DNA from: Aeromicrobium sp.
Lineage (GTDB): Bacteria > Actinomycetota > Actinomycetes > Propionibacteriales > Nocardioidaceae
NCBI GenBank assembly: GCA_025965115.1
Contig: JAOPXO010000060.1
Location: forward strand, 1-45,635
DNA: 45,635 nucleotides
Direction: 5' to 3'
Part shown: one piece after another, positions 21,316 through 29,645 of the stretch
How the letters are laid out: each line of letters starts with the position of its first letter
Numbering within the stretch: the stretch's first letter is position 1
Position numbers and translations under genes: made by a program
The notes under the pieces: model-generated
Seen by the model: only the letters and a program-made list of their open reading frames with translations
What the model was told of the DNA's origin: nothing
Database searches by the model: none

Positions 21316-22035
21316 CTAGCTGAGGCTGTCGGCCAGCTCGCGTACGTCTGATTCGGTGACGTCAGTCGCGACGCGACCGGTGACGTCGTCGTAGACGTCG
21401 ATCAGCCGACCGAGGTCCTTGACCATGCGGCGTGCGCGGGCCGGTCCGTTGCCACAATCGGCGAGGCACTCACCCGATGCGGCAATGCGGTGAGCCACGA
21501 CGAGCGCGGTGAGGGCGTACGCCTCTGATGCCTCCAGCTCGGGCGACATCGCGAACGGGAACATCCGCGAGGCATTCTCGTGGAAGGCCAGGTGCTCGAG
21601 ATCGAGGTCACCCGAGACCATCGGGAACGCCATCGCATCGGCGAATGCCTGACGTACGTCCTGCTCATCACCCTCGCGACCGAGCCACGACTCGGCGCGC
21701 GTCACGGCGGCGAGCGCACGCGGGCGTGACACCGGATCGAGCAGAGCGATCAGCTGGCGGGCCTGGGCAATTCGGAGGCGGGCACGAAGATCGGGGGAGT
21801 CCTGCGTGGTGCCGAACAGCCGTCCGACGAGCGGCACGAGACGCGGCCGGTCGTGGTCGAGCAGCAGGTCATTCGTCGTGCGGGCCTCGTGGGCGAGGAT
21901 CGGGTGGGTGCACTCGGGGCGGTCGCTCCACTCCTCACCGGCGAGCAACGAGACGTACTCCATGACGCAGGCTTCGCCCGCATCGGCGTCGTGGGCTCCG
22001 TGCGAGAGCGTGGGGAGGAAGTCGGGGACAGTCAT
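21316..22035 (-). CDS. Conserved hypothetical protein
   Basis: MTVPDFLPTLSHGAHDADAGEACVMEYVSLLAGEEWSDRPECTHPILAHEARTTND...; GGAG upstream of the chosen ATG; function not recognised. Confidence 0.72.
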   Translation of the reverse strand: MTVPDFLPTLSHGAHDADAGEACVMEYVSLLAGEEWSDRPECTHPILAHEARTTNDLLLDHDRPRLVPLVGRLFGTTQDSPDLRARLRIAQARQLIALLDPVSRPRALAAVTRAESWLGREGDEQDVRQAFADAMAFPMVSGDLDLEHLAFHENASRMFPFAMSPELEASEAYALTALVVAHRIAASGECLADCGNGPARARRMVKDLGRLIDVYDDVTGRVATDVTESDVRELADSLS

Positions 22036-22143
22036 GATCACTCCATCTGGCGCGGCGGGGATTTGTTCGTGTATCGCCCCGCCCTTCATCAGCCTAGCCC
22101 GCGAATCGCCCCAACCGAGCCAGTGGTGGCTTACGCTCGAGGG

Positions 22144-23469
22144 ATGTACGGATCTCTCGGGTTCAGGCAGGCTGCTGCATTGATCGCTGGATTGGTGACG
22201 GTGAGTCTCCTCGCCGCCGTTCCGGCCGAGGCCGCGACAACGTTGAAGCCGGCACCGGCGGCTCCGACGCTTTCGAGCGTCACGTCGTCGAGTGTCAAGG
22301 TGTCGTGGGCCGGCATCTCGGGCATCGGCACCTATCGCGTGAAGTGGTCGTTGAAGAGCGATTTCGATCCGGCGCCGACGCCGGCCGCCTTCGATTCGAG
22401 TGCCCGCAGCGGCACGATCACGGGATTGTCGCCCGAGACGACCTACTACTTCCAGGTCGTGGGTTATGACGCCGACAACAAGACGCGGCTCACCGCGTAC
22501 GGCAAGTACGCGTCGACCACCACGGCCAAGGCGCCGGTCATACCTCCTCCGACCGACCCGCCGCCGACCGGTGGCAGTGATCTGCGGGTCGGCACATTCA
22601 ACCTGTCCGGCGCCAACAACGATGGCAAGGCCTCAGGAGACCAGCAGATCTGGGCTGATCGCGAGCCCGTCGTGGCGTCGCAGATCGTCGCCGAGAACTC
22701 CGACGTGGTCGGGCTGCAGGAGGCCTATCAGAGCTCGGGCAACTACCCCAGCGGTGCCCCGAACCAGTACACCGATCTGCGCAACGCGCTGAATGCCAAG
22801 GGCAAACCGTTCGAGGTCACCGATCCCAGCAAGGACGCCTCCAGGGCGACGCGCATCATCTACAACACCGCGACGCTGCAGATGGACTCACAGGGCTCGT
22901 TCAAGTACGTCAACCAGGTGTCCGGGTCGACCGACCGCTTCCTCGTCTGGGCCACGTTCACGCAGAAGGCGAGTGGCAAGAGGTTCTTCTTCGCCGACAC
23001 CCACCTCAGCCCCAACAGTGCGACGGTCAAGAAGAAGGAGTGGCAGGAGCTGATCCCGAAGATCAAGGCGCTGAACACCGCGTCGCTGCCGGTCATCTCG
23101 GTCGGGGACTTCAACACGTCGAAGTTCGGAGCCGAGGCCGAGGCCATGCTTCCGGCGATGAAGACGGCGGGCTTCGGTGACGTCATGAACCAGGAGTACA
23201 AGGTCAACCCGGCCAAGAACGTGCGGGCACAGACCGTCGTGAACGGTTGGATCAACTCGTTCAATGATTACCGCCGGAGCATCGTCGACTACTCCTACAC
23301 GACGCGCCACGACAAGGTGGGCAATGGCGTTGACTGGATCTTCGCGACGAACTCCCTGCCGGTCAAGCAGTGGAAGGTCGTCATCGACTTCAACCCGACG
23401 ACCCTGAAGATCAATGGCGTGATCCCGTCGGATCACAACATGGTGAGCTCGATCATCGCGCTGCCGTAG
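22144..23469 (+). CDS. Secreted FN3 + endonuclease/exonuclease/phosphatase (EEP) family protein (paralog 1)
   Basis: Signal peptide ...VTVSLLAAVPAEAA; one FN3; EEP motifs FNLSGAN, VGLQE, FADTHLS, VGDFNTS, DWIF, SDHN. Confidence 0.88.
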   Translation: MYGSLGFRQAAALIAGLVTVSLLAAVPAEAATTLKPAPAAPTLSSVTSSSVKVSWAGISGIGTYRVKWSLKSDFDPAPTPAAFDSSARSGTITGLSPETTYYFQVVGYDADNKTRLTAYGKYASTTTAKAPVIPPPTDPPPTGGSDLRVGTFNLSGANNDGKASGDQQIWADREPVVASQIVAENSDVVGLQEAYQSSGNYPSGAPNQYTDLRNALNAKGKPFEVTDPSKDASRATRIIYNTATLQMDSQGSFKYVNQVSGSTDRFLVWATFTQKASGKRFFFADTHLSPNSATVKKKEWQELIPKIKALNTASLPVISVGDFNTSKFGAEAEAMLPAMKTAGFGDVMNQEYKVNPAKNVRAQTVVNGWINSFNDYRRSIVDYSYTTRHDKVGNGVDWIFATNSLPVKQWKVVIDFNPTTLKINGVIPSDHNMVSSIIALP

Positions 23470-23501
23470 TCGCATTTGGCTCGATGTGACTACCATCACG
23501 T

Positions 23502-24440
23502 ATGGAGTTTGAGACCGCCGCTCGGGCCATCCTCGCAAACATCGAGAAAGTCATCGACGGCAAACCTGAAGCGGCCGAGGCCGCACTCGTCGTCTTCCTC
23601 GCGGAAGGCCATCTGCTCATCGAAGACGTGCCAGGCGTCGGCAAGACTGTGCTTGCCAAGGCCCTCGCCAGGTCCGTCAGCTGCTCGGTGCGGCGCATCC
23701 AGTTCACACCAGATCTGCTGCCGTCCGACATCACCGGCGTTTCCGTCTACAACCAGGCCGATCGCGAGTTCGAGTTCAAGCCGGGCGCGGTGTTCGCCAA
23801 CATCGTGATCGGGGATGAGATCAACCGCGCATCGCCCAAGACCCAGTCCGCACTTCTCGAGGCGATGGAGGAGCGGCAGGTGACCGTCGACGGCACGACG
23901 TATGAGCTTGGCAGCCCGTTCACCGTCGTCGCCACCCAGAACCCGTACGAGATGGAGGGCACCTACGCCCTCCCCGAAGCGCAGCGCGACAGGTTCATGG
24001 CCCGCATCTCGATGGGCTATCCGTCCGCGGAGGCCGAGCTCGAGATGGTGCAGGGCCGCGACATCAGCAATCCGTTCGACGGGCTCGAGGCGGTCGCGTC
24101 GATCGAGGATGCGCAGTCCATGATCGCCGCCGCACGATCCATCTTCGTGTCGCCGGCGGTCGAGCAGTACGCCGTCAACATCACCCAGGCGACGCGCGCC
24201 GACAGCGAGCTCCGACTCGGCGCGAGCCCGCGCGCAACACTTCAGCTGGTGCGGGCCGCCAAGGCTCGCGCTGCCGTGCAGGGGCGCGATTTCGTGTTGC
24301 CAGACGACATCGACACCCTGGTGCCGGTCGTCCTGCCACACCGACTGATCCCGATGCGCGGCGTGGCCAGCGCTGAAGACGTCATGCAGCGCATCGTCGC
24401 CGAGACGCCCGTGCCCGCCGGGGCCGTCCAACCGAGTTGA
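23502..24440 (+). CDS. MoxR family AAA+ ATPase
   Basis: EDVPGVGKTVLAKALARS Walker A, GDEINRASPKTQSALLEAMEERQVTVDG. Confidence 0.95.
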   Translation: MEFETAARAILANIEKVIDGKPEAAEAALVVFLAEGHLLIEDVPGVGKTVLAKALARSVSCSVRRIQFTPDLLPSDITGVSVYNQADREFEFKPGAVFANIVIGDEINRASPKTQSALLEAMEERQVTVDGTTYELGSPFTVVATQNPYEMEGTYALPEAQRDRFMARISMGYPSAEAELEMVQGRDISNPFDGLEAVASIEDAQSMIAAARSIFVSPAVEQYAVNITQATRADSELRLGASPRATLQLVRAAKARAAVQGRDFVLPDDIDTLVPVVLPHRLIPMRGVASAEDVMQRIVAETPVPAGAVQPS

Positions 24441-25711
24441 GCGATATGTCGACCAGCACCACCGCGTACGAGGGGCTGCGGGAGGCGGCCAGATCAGTGG
24501 TGCTCACGCACCGCGGTCTGGGATTCCTGATCACCGCGGCGGTCTGCTTCGTCGCGGCGCCGGTCTTCTCGCTGCCGGCGCTGTTCTTTGCCACGGCGTT
24601 CCTGCTCGGACTGGTGATCTTCTCGGCGCTGTTCGTGTTTGCCGGACATTCGCGCGTGAGGGTGGAGCGGTCGTTCTCGCCGCAGGTCGTTTCGCCGGGG
24701 GAGACCGCTCGCGCGACGCTGCGAGCGACCAATCTCTCGCTCCTTCCGTGCCTCGAGGCGAAATGGGACGATGAGCTGCCGCACGGCATCTCTGGCGACG
24801 CCTCGGGCGTCCTTCCCGCTCTTGGTGGCAGTCGCCAGGCCGACTCGCGAGTTGCCTTCTCGTACCGCCTGCAGGGGCTGCGCCGCGGACGCCACGCGAT
24901 CGGGCCACTGCGTGTGCATGTGCTCGACCCGTTCGGGCTGGTGTTTCGCCGTCATGCATTCGGCACCACCGAACCCTTGCTGGTCCTGCCCCGACGCGTT
25001 GACCTCAAGTCCATCGCGCCGCGCGGGGCGAGCGACGACGGTGCCACCCGACCCGCTCCGCAGTACGTCGGGGTTGGCGACGATGACGTCATCGCACGCG
25101 CCTACCTGCCCGGTGATGCGATGAAACGCATGCACTGGAAGGCGACCGCTCACCGCGGGCACCTGATGGTGCGACAGGAGGAGCAGCAGATCAATCCACG
25201 GGCTGGTGTCTTCCTCGACTGCGAGCCCCGCACCCAGGGCACCGTGCGTGACCTGCAGGGTCAGTGGGAGCACTCGCCGACATTTGAGTGGTGCATCGTC
25301 GCCACGGCCTCGATCATCAGCCACCTCGCGAGAGCCGGCTATGTCGTCACGCTGCAGTCCAGCAGCACGGCGATCGACCGGTCGTTCGCCGATGGTCAGG
25401 ACTCGCTCGAAGACGCCATGGTCGACCTCGCCATGGTCGAGCCGGACGACCGTGACCACGACCGGGCAGCGACGCCAGAACGCGCTGCATTCGCCGTGCT
25501 GGGCCGTCTCGACCTGACTCGCGCGGAGCATTGGGTCGACACCATCGCGGGCGCTCGCAGCGTGCAGGCCTTCGTCGCCGCGGGCACCTCGGCGGCCGCT
25601 CTCGAGGTGCTTGAGCGGGCGCACTGGCGAGTCGTGACCTATCGCGGCTCGGACGACGTTGCCGAACGTTGGACGCAGTTCGACGGGAGCAGCTCATATG
25701 TTGCGAGCTGA
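24437..25711 (+). CDS. DUF58 domain-containing protein
   Basis: Two N-terminal TM segments, YVGVGDDDVIARAYLPGDAMKRMHWKATAHRGHLMVRQEEQ; TTGA overlap with moxR (alternative ATG at 24446). Confidence 0.92.
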   Translation: MSDMSTSTTAYEGLREAARSVVLTHRGLGFLITAAVCFVAAPVFSLPALFFATAFLLGLVIFSALFVFAGHSRVRVERSFSPQVVSPGETARATLRATNLSLLPCLEAKWDDELPHGISGDASGVLPALGGSRQADSRVAFSYRLQGLRRGRHAIGPLRVHVLDPFGLVFRRHAFGTTEPLLVLPRRVDLKSIAPRGASDDGATRPAPQYVGVGDDDVIARAYLPGDAMKRMHWKATAHRGHLMVRQEEQQINPRAGVFLDCEPRTQGTVRDLQGQWEHSPTFEWCIVATASIISHLARAGYVVTLQSSSTAIDRSFADGQDSLEDAMVDLAMVEPDDRDHDRAATPERAAFAVLGRLDLTRAEHWVDTIAGARSVQAFVAAGTSAAALEVLERAHWRVVTYRGSDDVAERWTQFDGSSSYVAS

Positions 25712-27926
25712 TCCGGCGGCCCAGCGCTCGATGCGTCGCACGACCCGCGACACCTGGTTGGATCACGGGATCCTGGCAGTCGCCTTCGCCGTCCTCCTGG
25801 GAGGGTTCGACCATGTCATCAAGGGTGGCGACTGGTGGCTCACGACGGTTCTCATTGCCGTACTCGGGGGGCTCACCTGCGCGATCCTGCGCGCGGTCGG
25901 GGTGCGGTGGGTGGCGCCGATTGCGTTGGTCGTCGAGCTGGTCGCACTGGCCTGGATCTTCGTCCCATCAACGCTGATCGCCATCGTGCCGACGCCGTCG
26001 ACCCTTCAAGCCTTCGGAAGTCTGCTCAGGGTCGCGAACAACACCATTGTCGAGGAGCAGGCTCCGGTCGCCGCATCACAGCCTGTGGTGTTCCTGTTGG
26101 CGGGCGCATTCGGCCTGCTGGTGATCGTCGCCGACGAGTTGCTCGAACGCCCTCGGTCGGCTGCGACGATCGGGGCGTTGCTCCTCGCGGTCTTCCTCAC
26201 ACCGGCGATGATCGCCGGCCGGACTCCGTCGGTGTGGATGTTCATCGTCGTGGCGGCGCTGTGGCTGGTGATCCTGCGCAGCCGCACTCGCCAACGTGCG
26301 ACGGGCAACTGGCAGGCCCGCGTGCCGGTGCTGCTGGTGGCCGCGGCCGCGCTCGGGGTCACCATCGTGCTGCCCCCGGCGCTGCCGGACATCACGGCGG
26401 TTGCGGCGGCGTGGGGCAAGCCGCCACCGTCGGTGTTCGGCCGCGGTATCAACCCGATTCTCCAGCTGGGCCAGAACCTGCGCCGAAACAGTTCGACAGT
26501 TGCCCTGACCTACACCACGACCAGCCCGACACCCCCCTACCTCAAGGTCGCAACGCTGCGCGACTTCACCGGCAAGACCTGGAAGCCGAGCGGCACCAGT
26601 GGCAAGGACCGGTTCGAGGGGCAGGTCGGACTGCACCAGGACATCAAGGCACACGAGGACACCACGAAGATCACGATCAAGAACCTTCGGAGCGTCCTGC
26701 TGCCCGTGCCCTATCCGGCCGAGGATGTGACCGGTCTCGATGGCACCTGGCTGTTCCAGCGCATGGGCCAGACGATCAAGGCTCAGAACACCGATACACA
26801 CGGCCAGACGTACGCCGTCAAGAGCCTCACGATCCAGCCCACCGCCGACCAGATGCGCCAACTTGTGACCGTGGTCGGCCCGACGCTGAAGCCGTTCGTG
26901 GCGCTGCCTCCCAACATGCCGGCGATCATCGGTGACACCGCGCGGCAGGTGACGTCCAATGCGAGCACCGACTATGACAAGGCGCTGGCTCTGCAGAAGT
27001 ATCTCCGCGACGGCAGCTTCACCTATTCGACGACTGCGCCGGTCGCGCACGGTTACGACGGCAACGGCGTCGGTGTCATTGCGGAGTTCCTGAAGCGCAA
27101 GCAGGGTTACTGCGTTCACTTCTCGTCGGCGATGGCTGTCATGGCGCGCACCCTCGGCATACCGTCGCGAGTCGCGGTCGGCTACGCGCCGGGCAAGGTC
27201 ACCGGCTCGGCCGGCGGCAAGAACGTCTACCAGAACACGTCTGATGACTTGCACGCCTGGACGGAGCTCTATTTCGAAGGGGCCGGCTGGATCGGCTTCG
27301 AGCCCACGCCCGGGGTCGGATCTCCGACCGCATTTGCCGAAGCGGCGGGCACTCCGGTGCCAGATGACGTCAACAACGGGAACTCGCTCAACAAGCCCGG
27401 AGAGGCAGCCCAACCCACGCCAACAGGCAACCAGGGTTCGGCCACGACTCCCACGACCCAGACGGCATCACGGACGGCGGCGGCCACGGCGGGTGGACTG
27501 GTCCTCCTGCTCTTGATTCCGTGGCTGCTCCGCCTGGCACGCCGGCGCTGGCGGCTTCGAGACGGCGCGGCATCTCCAGACCGACTGTGGCTCGAGCTCG
27601 AGGACGCGGCCCACGACTTTGGCGTCAGCAGGGACGGGGCCGAGACTCCCCGAGGGTTCGCTGCGCGGCTGCTTGATCGGCCGGGGATTGACGCCACTGC
27701 GCTCGAGAGCCTCCTGCACATCGTGGAAGTCACTCGCTTCGCCCGCCGAGGCGCGGCCGGCGAGCCCAGGCCGTCAGGGATCGGCGATCTTCGGGCCGTT
27801 CTCGCCTCTTTGCGGGTCGGCGCGACGCGGGTTGAGCGTCTCCGCGCTGTAGTGCTGCCACGGTCGCTGGCTCCACGATCGTCGGTGACGAGGGCCATGA
27901 GGGCTCGCCCGGTCACCTCCCACTGA
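25698..27926 (+). CDS. Transglutaminase-like (TgpA/DUF3488-type) multi-TM protein
   Basis: Many TM helices then GYCVHFSSAMAVMARTLGIPSRVAVGYAPG...LHAWTELYFEGAGWIGFEPTPG (Cys-His-Asp). Confidence 0.94.
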   Translation: MLRADPAAQRSMRRTTRDTWLDHGILAVAFAVLLGGFDHVIKGGDWWLTTVLIAVLGGLTCAILRAVGVRWVAPIALVVELVALAWIFVPSTLIAIVPTPSTLQAFGSLLRVANNTIVEEQAPVAASQPVVFLLAGAFGLLVIVADELLERPRSAATIGALLLAVFLTPAMIAGRTPSVWMFIVVAALWLVILRSRTRQRATGNWQARVPVLLVAAAALGVTIVLPPALPDITAVAAAWGKPPPSVFGRGINPILQLGQNLRRNSSTVALTYTTTSPTPPYLKVATLRDFTGKTWKPSGTSGKDRFEGQVGLHQDIKAHEDTTKITIKNLRSVLLPVPYPAEDVTGLDGTWLFQRMGQTIKAQNTDTHGQTYAVKSLTIQPTADQMRQLVTVVGPTLKPFVALPPNMPAIIGDTARQVTSNASTDYDKALALQKYLRDGSFTYSTTAPVAHGYDGNGVGVIAEFLKRKQGYCVHFSSAMAVMARTLGIPSRVAVGYAPGKVTGSAGGKNVYQNTSDDLHAWTELYFEGAGWIGFEPTPGVGSPTAFAEAAGTPVPDDVNNGNSLNKPGEAAQPTPTGNQGSATTPTTQTASRTAAATAGGLVLLLLIPWLLRLARRRWRLRDGAASPDRLWLELEDAAHDFGVSRDGAETPRGFAARLLDRPGIDATALESLLHIVEVTRFARRGAAGEPRPSGIGDLRAVLASLRVGATRVERLRAVVLPRSLAPRSSVTRAMRARPVTSH

Positions 27927-28048
27927 GGGGAATTGGCCCGGAGCAGCGGGTATTTCGGCCGATCTGAAGGCTTCCGGGAATGCCGATATGCCGCTAGAGT
28001 CTGTTCACCACTCTCGTCACACCCGTCCCATCTTCCCCAGGGGTCACT

Positions 28049-29632
28049 GTGAGCTCGCTGCTTCGTCGTCCCATCGCTGTGCTCGCGGTGATCGCGTTCT
28101 CTGCTGGTGCACCGCTGCTTTCTGCCCAGTCCGCAAGTGCCGCGACGACCCCCGTGCCGACTGGGCTCGCCCAGACGGCAGCAGCACCGACGAGTGTGAC
28201 GATGAGCTGGGCGGCCGTTGCGAAGGCGCCGAAATACCGGCTCCAGGTGTCGACCACGTCGTCCATGGCCGGTGCGACCTACCACCGCTACTCCGGGACG
28301 ACCGGCGCGGTGAGCGGCTTGCACGCGGGCACGACCTACTACGTCAAGATTCGGGTCATCACCTCGACCGGGGGCAATCTGAGTGCGTACTCGACCGCCG
28401 TCAAGGCGTCCACCTCCCTCGCGACACCGACCGGACTGACGGTGACGTCGGCTTCAGGAGGTGCTGCTTCCCTTGCGTGGGCGGCCGTGACCGGAGCTCC
28501 CGCCTACCGCATCCAGCTGGCGAAGACGCCGACGATGTCCGGCGCGACCTATCACCGGTTCCAGGACACCGAAGGGTCTGTCGCGGGGCTCGACGCCGAC
28601 ACGACCTACTACGCGAAGGTCAGGGTCATCACGGCCAGTGGCGTCAACCTCAGCGACTACTCGCCGGCGGTCAAGATCAGCACCCCGGCGAAACCGACTC
28701 CGCTCACGATTGCCTCGTGGAACGTACGCTGCGCCAACTGCTACGCCGGGACCAACACCGAGCTTCCGTGGACGGGACGTCGTGACGCGGTCGTGCAGAA
28801 CATCAAGAGCCACCAACCCGATGTGATCGGCATCCAGGAGGCATCGCAGGGATGGCTCAAGCAGGGCGGCAAGAAGGTCGAGCTGTCGCAGTTCGAGGAC
28901 CTGCGCAACCGGCTCCGCGCGGCTGGCACGTCATACGACGTGACCGATCTGGACAGGAACAACTGCGTGAAGTCCACGACGCCGTCCAGCTGCAAGTACA
29001 AGGATCAGGGTGCCTCGCAGGGCACGAGGGTCTTCTTCAATGCGGCAACCGTTGAGAAGGTGTCGTCGGGCTCGAAGATGCTGCCCCGATGCAGTGGGTG
29101 CAATGAGCGCTATGTCGCGTGGGGGATCTTCATCCAGAAGTCGACCGGTCAGAAATTCTTCTTCGCCGACGCCCACCTCGAGCCAGGCGGTGACAAGTAC
29201 ACCGTCCGCAAGTCCCAGGGTCTCGCGATGATGGCCGAGGTGCTGGCCAGGAACGTCGATGATTTGCCGGCATTCGTGGTCGGTGACTTCAACTCGACAC
29301 GCTACTTCTCGCCGACCAACGCCCCGTATGACGCGGTCGTGTCCCACGGGTTCGTCGATCCTCTGGGGCAGATCTACAAGTCTCCGAAGGTCTCGTCACT
29401 GGCGACTGCCGAGACACGGATACGCGCCAACTACGACTCGTTCAACAACTTCGATCGGACCGTGTCCAAGAACGCACCCGACCAGAACGGCAGCGATATC
29501 GACTACGTCTTCACGACGCCGATGCGGACGCTCTCGTGGGAGACGGTCCTGAACCTCGACGCCAACGACAAGCAGGCCGGGATCATCCCGTCTGACCACA
29601 ACATGCTGTTGGTCAAGGTTCAGTTGCCCTAG
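28049..29632 (+). CDS. Secreted FN3(x2) + EEP family nuclease/phosphatase-like protein (paralog 2)
   Basis: Signal peptide ...GAPLLSAQSASAA; two FN3 modules; WNV, IGIQE, FADAHLE, VGDFNST, DIDYVF, SDHN. Confidence 0.88.
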   Translation: MSSLLRRPIAVLAVIAFSAGAPLLSAQSASAATTPVPTGLAQTAAAPTSVTMSWAAVAKAPKYRLQVSTTSSMAGATYHRYSGTTGAVSGLHAGTTYYVKIRVITSTGGNLSAYSTAVKASTSLATPTGLTVTSASGGAASLAWAAVTGAPAYRIQLAKTPTMSGATYHRFQDTEGSVAGLDADTTYYAKVRVITASGVNLSDYSPAVKISTPAKPTPLTIASWNVRCANCYAGTNTELPWTGRRDAVVQNIKSHQPDVIGIQEASQGWLKQGGKKVELSQFEDLRNRLRAAGTSYDVTDLDRNNCVKSTTPSSCKYKDQGASQGTRVFFNAATVEKVSSGSKMLPRCSGCNERYVAWGIFIQKSTGQKFFFADAHLEPGGDKYTVRKSQGLAMMAEVLARNVDDLPAFVVGDFNSTRYFSPTNAPYDAVVSHGFVDPLGQIYKSPKVSSLATAETRIRANYDSFNNFDRTVSKNAPDQNGSDIDYVFTTPMRTLSWETVLNLDANDKQAGIIPSDHNMLLVKVQLP

Positions 29633-29645
29633 GAAGGCGCCGAGC

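Noticed and set aside
21853-22143. Upstream extension of the EEP1 ORF
   Set aside because: Signal peptide begins at ATG 22144 with TACGCT-N6 upstream; the extension is antisense to the 21316..22035 gene.
24494-25624. 376-aa antisense ORF opposite DUF58
   Set aside because: Shadow ORF; the DUF58 reading is strongly supported by its motif and operon position.
26076-27413. 445-aa antisense ORF opposite the transglutaminase
   Set aside because: Shadow ORF with Arg/His/Asp-rich composition; the transglutaminase catalytic motifs are in the + frame.
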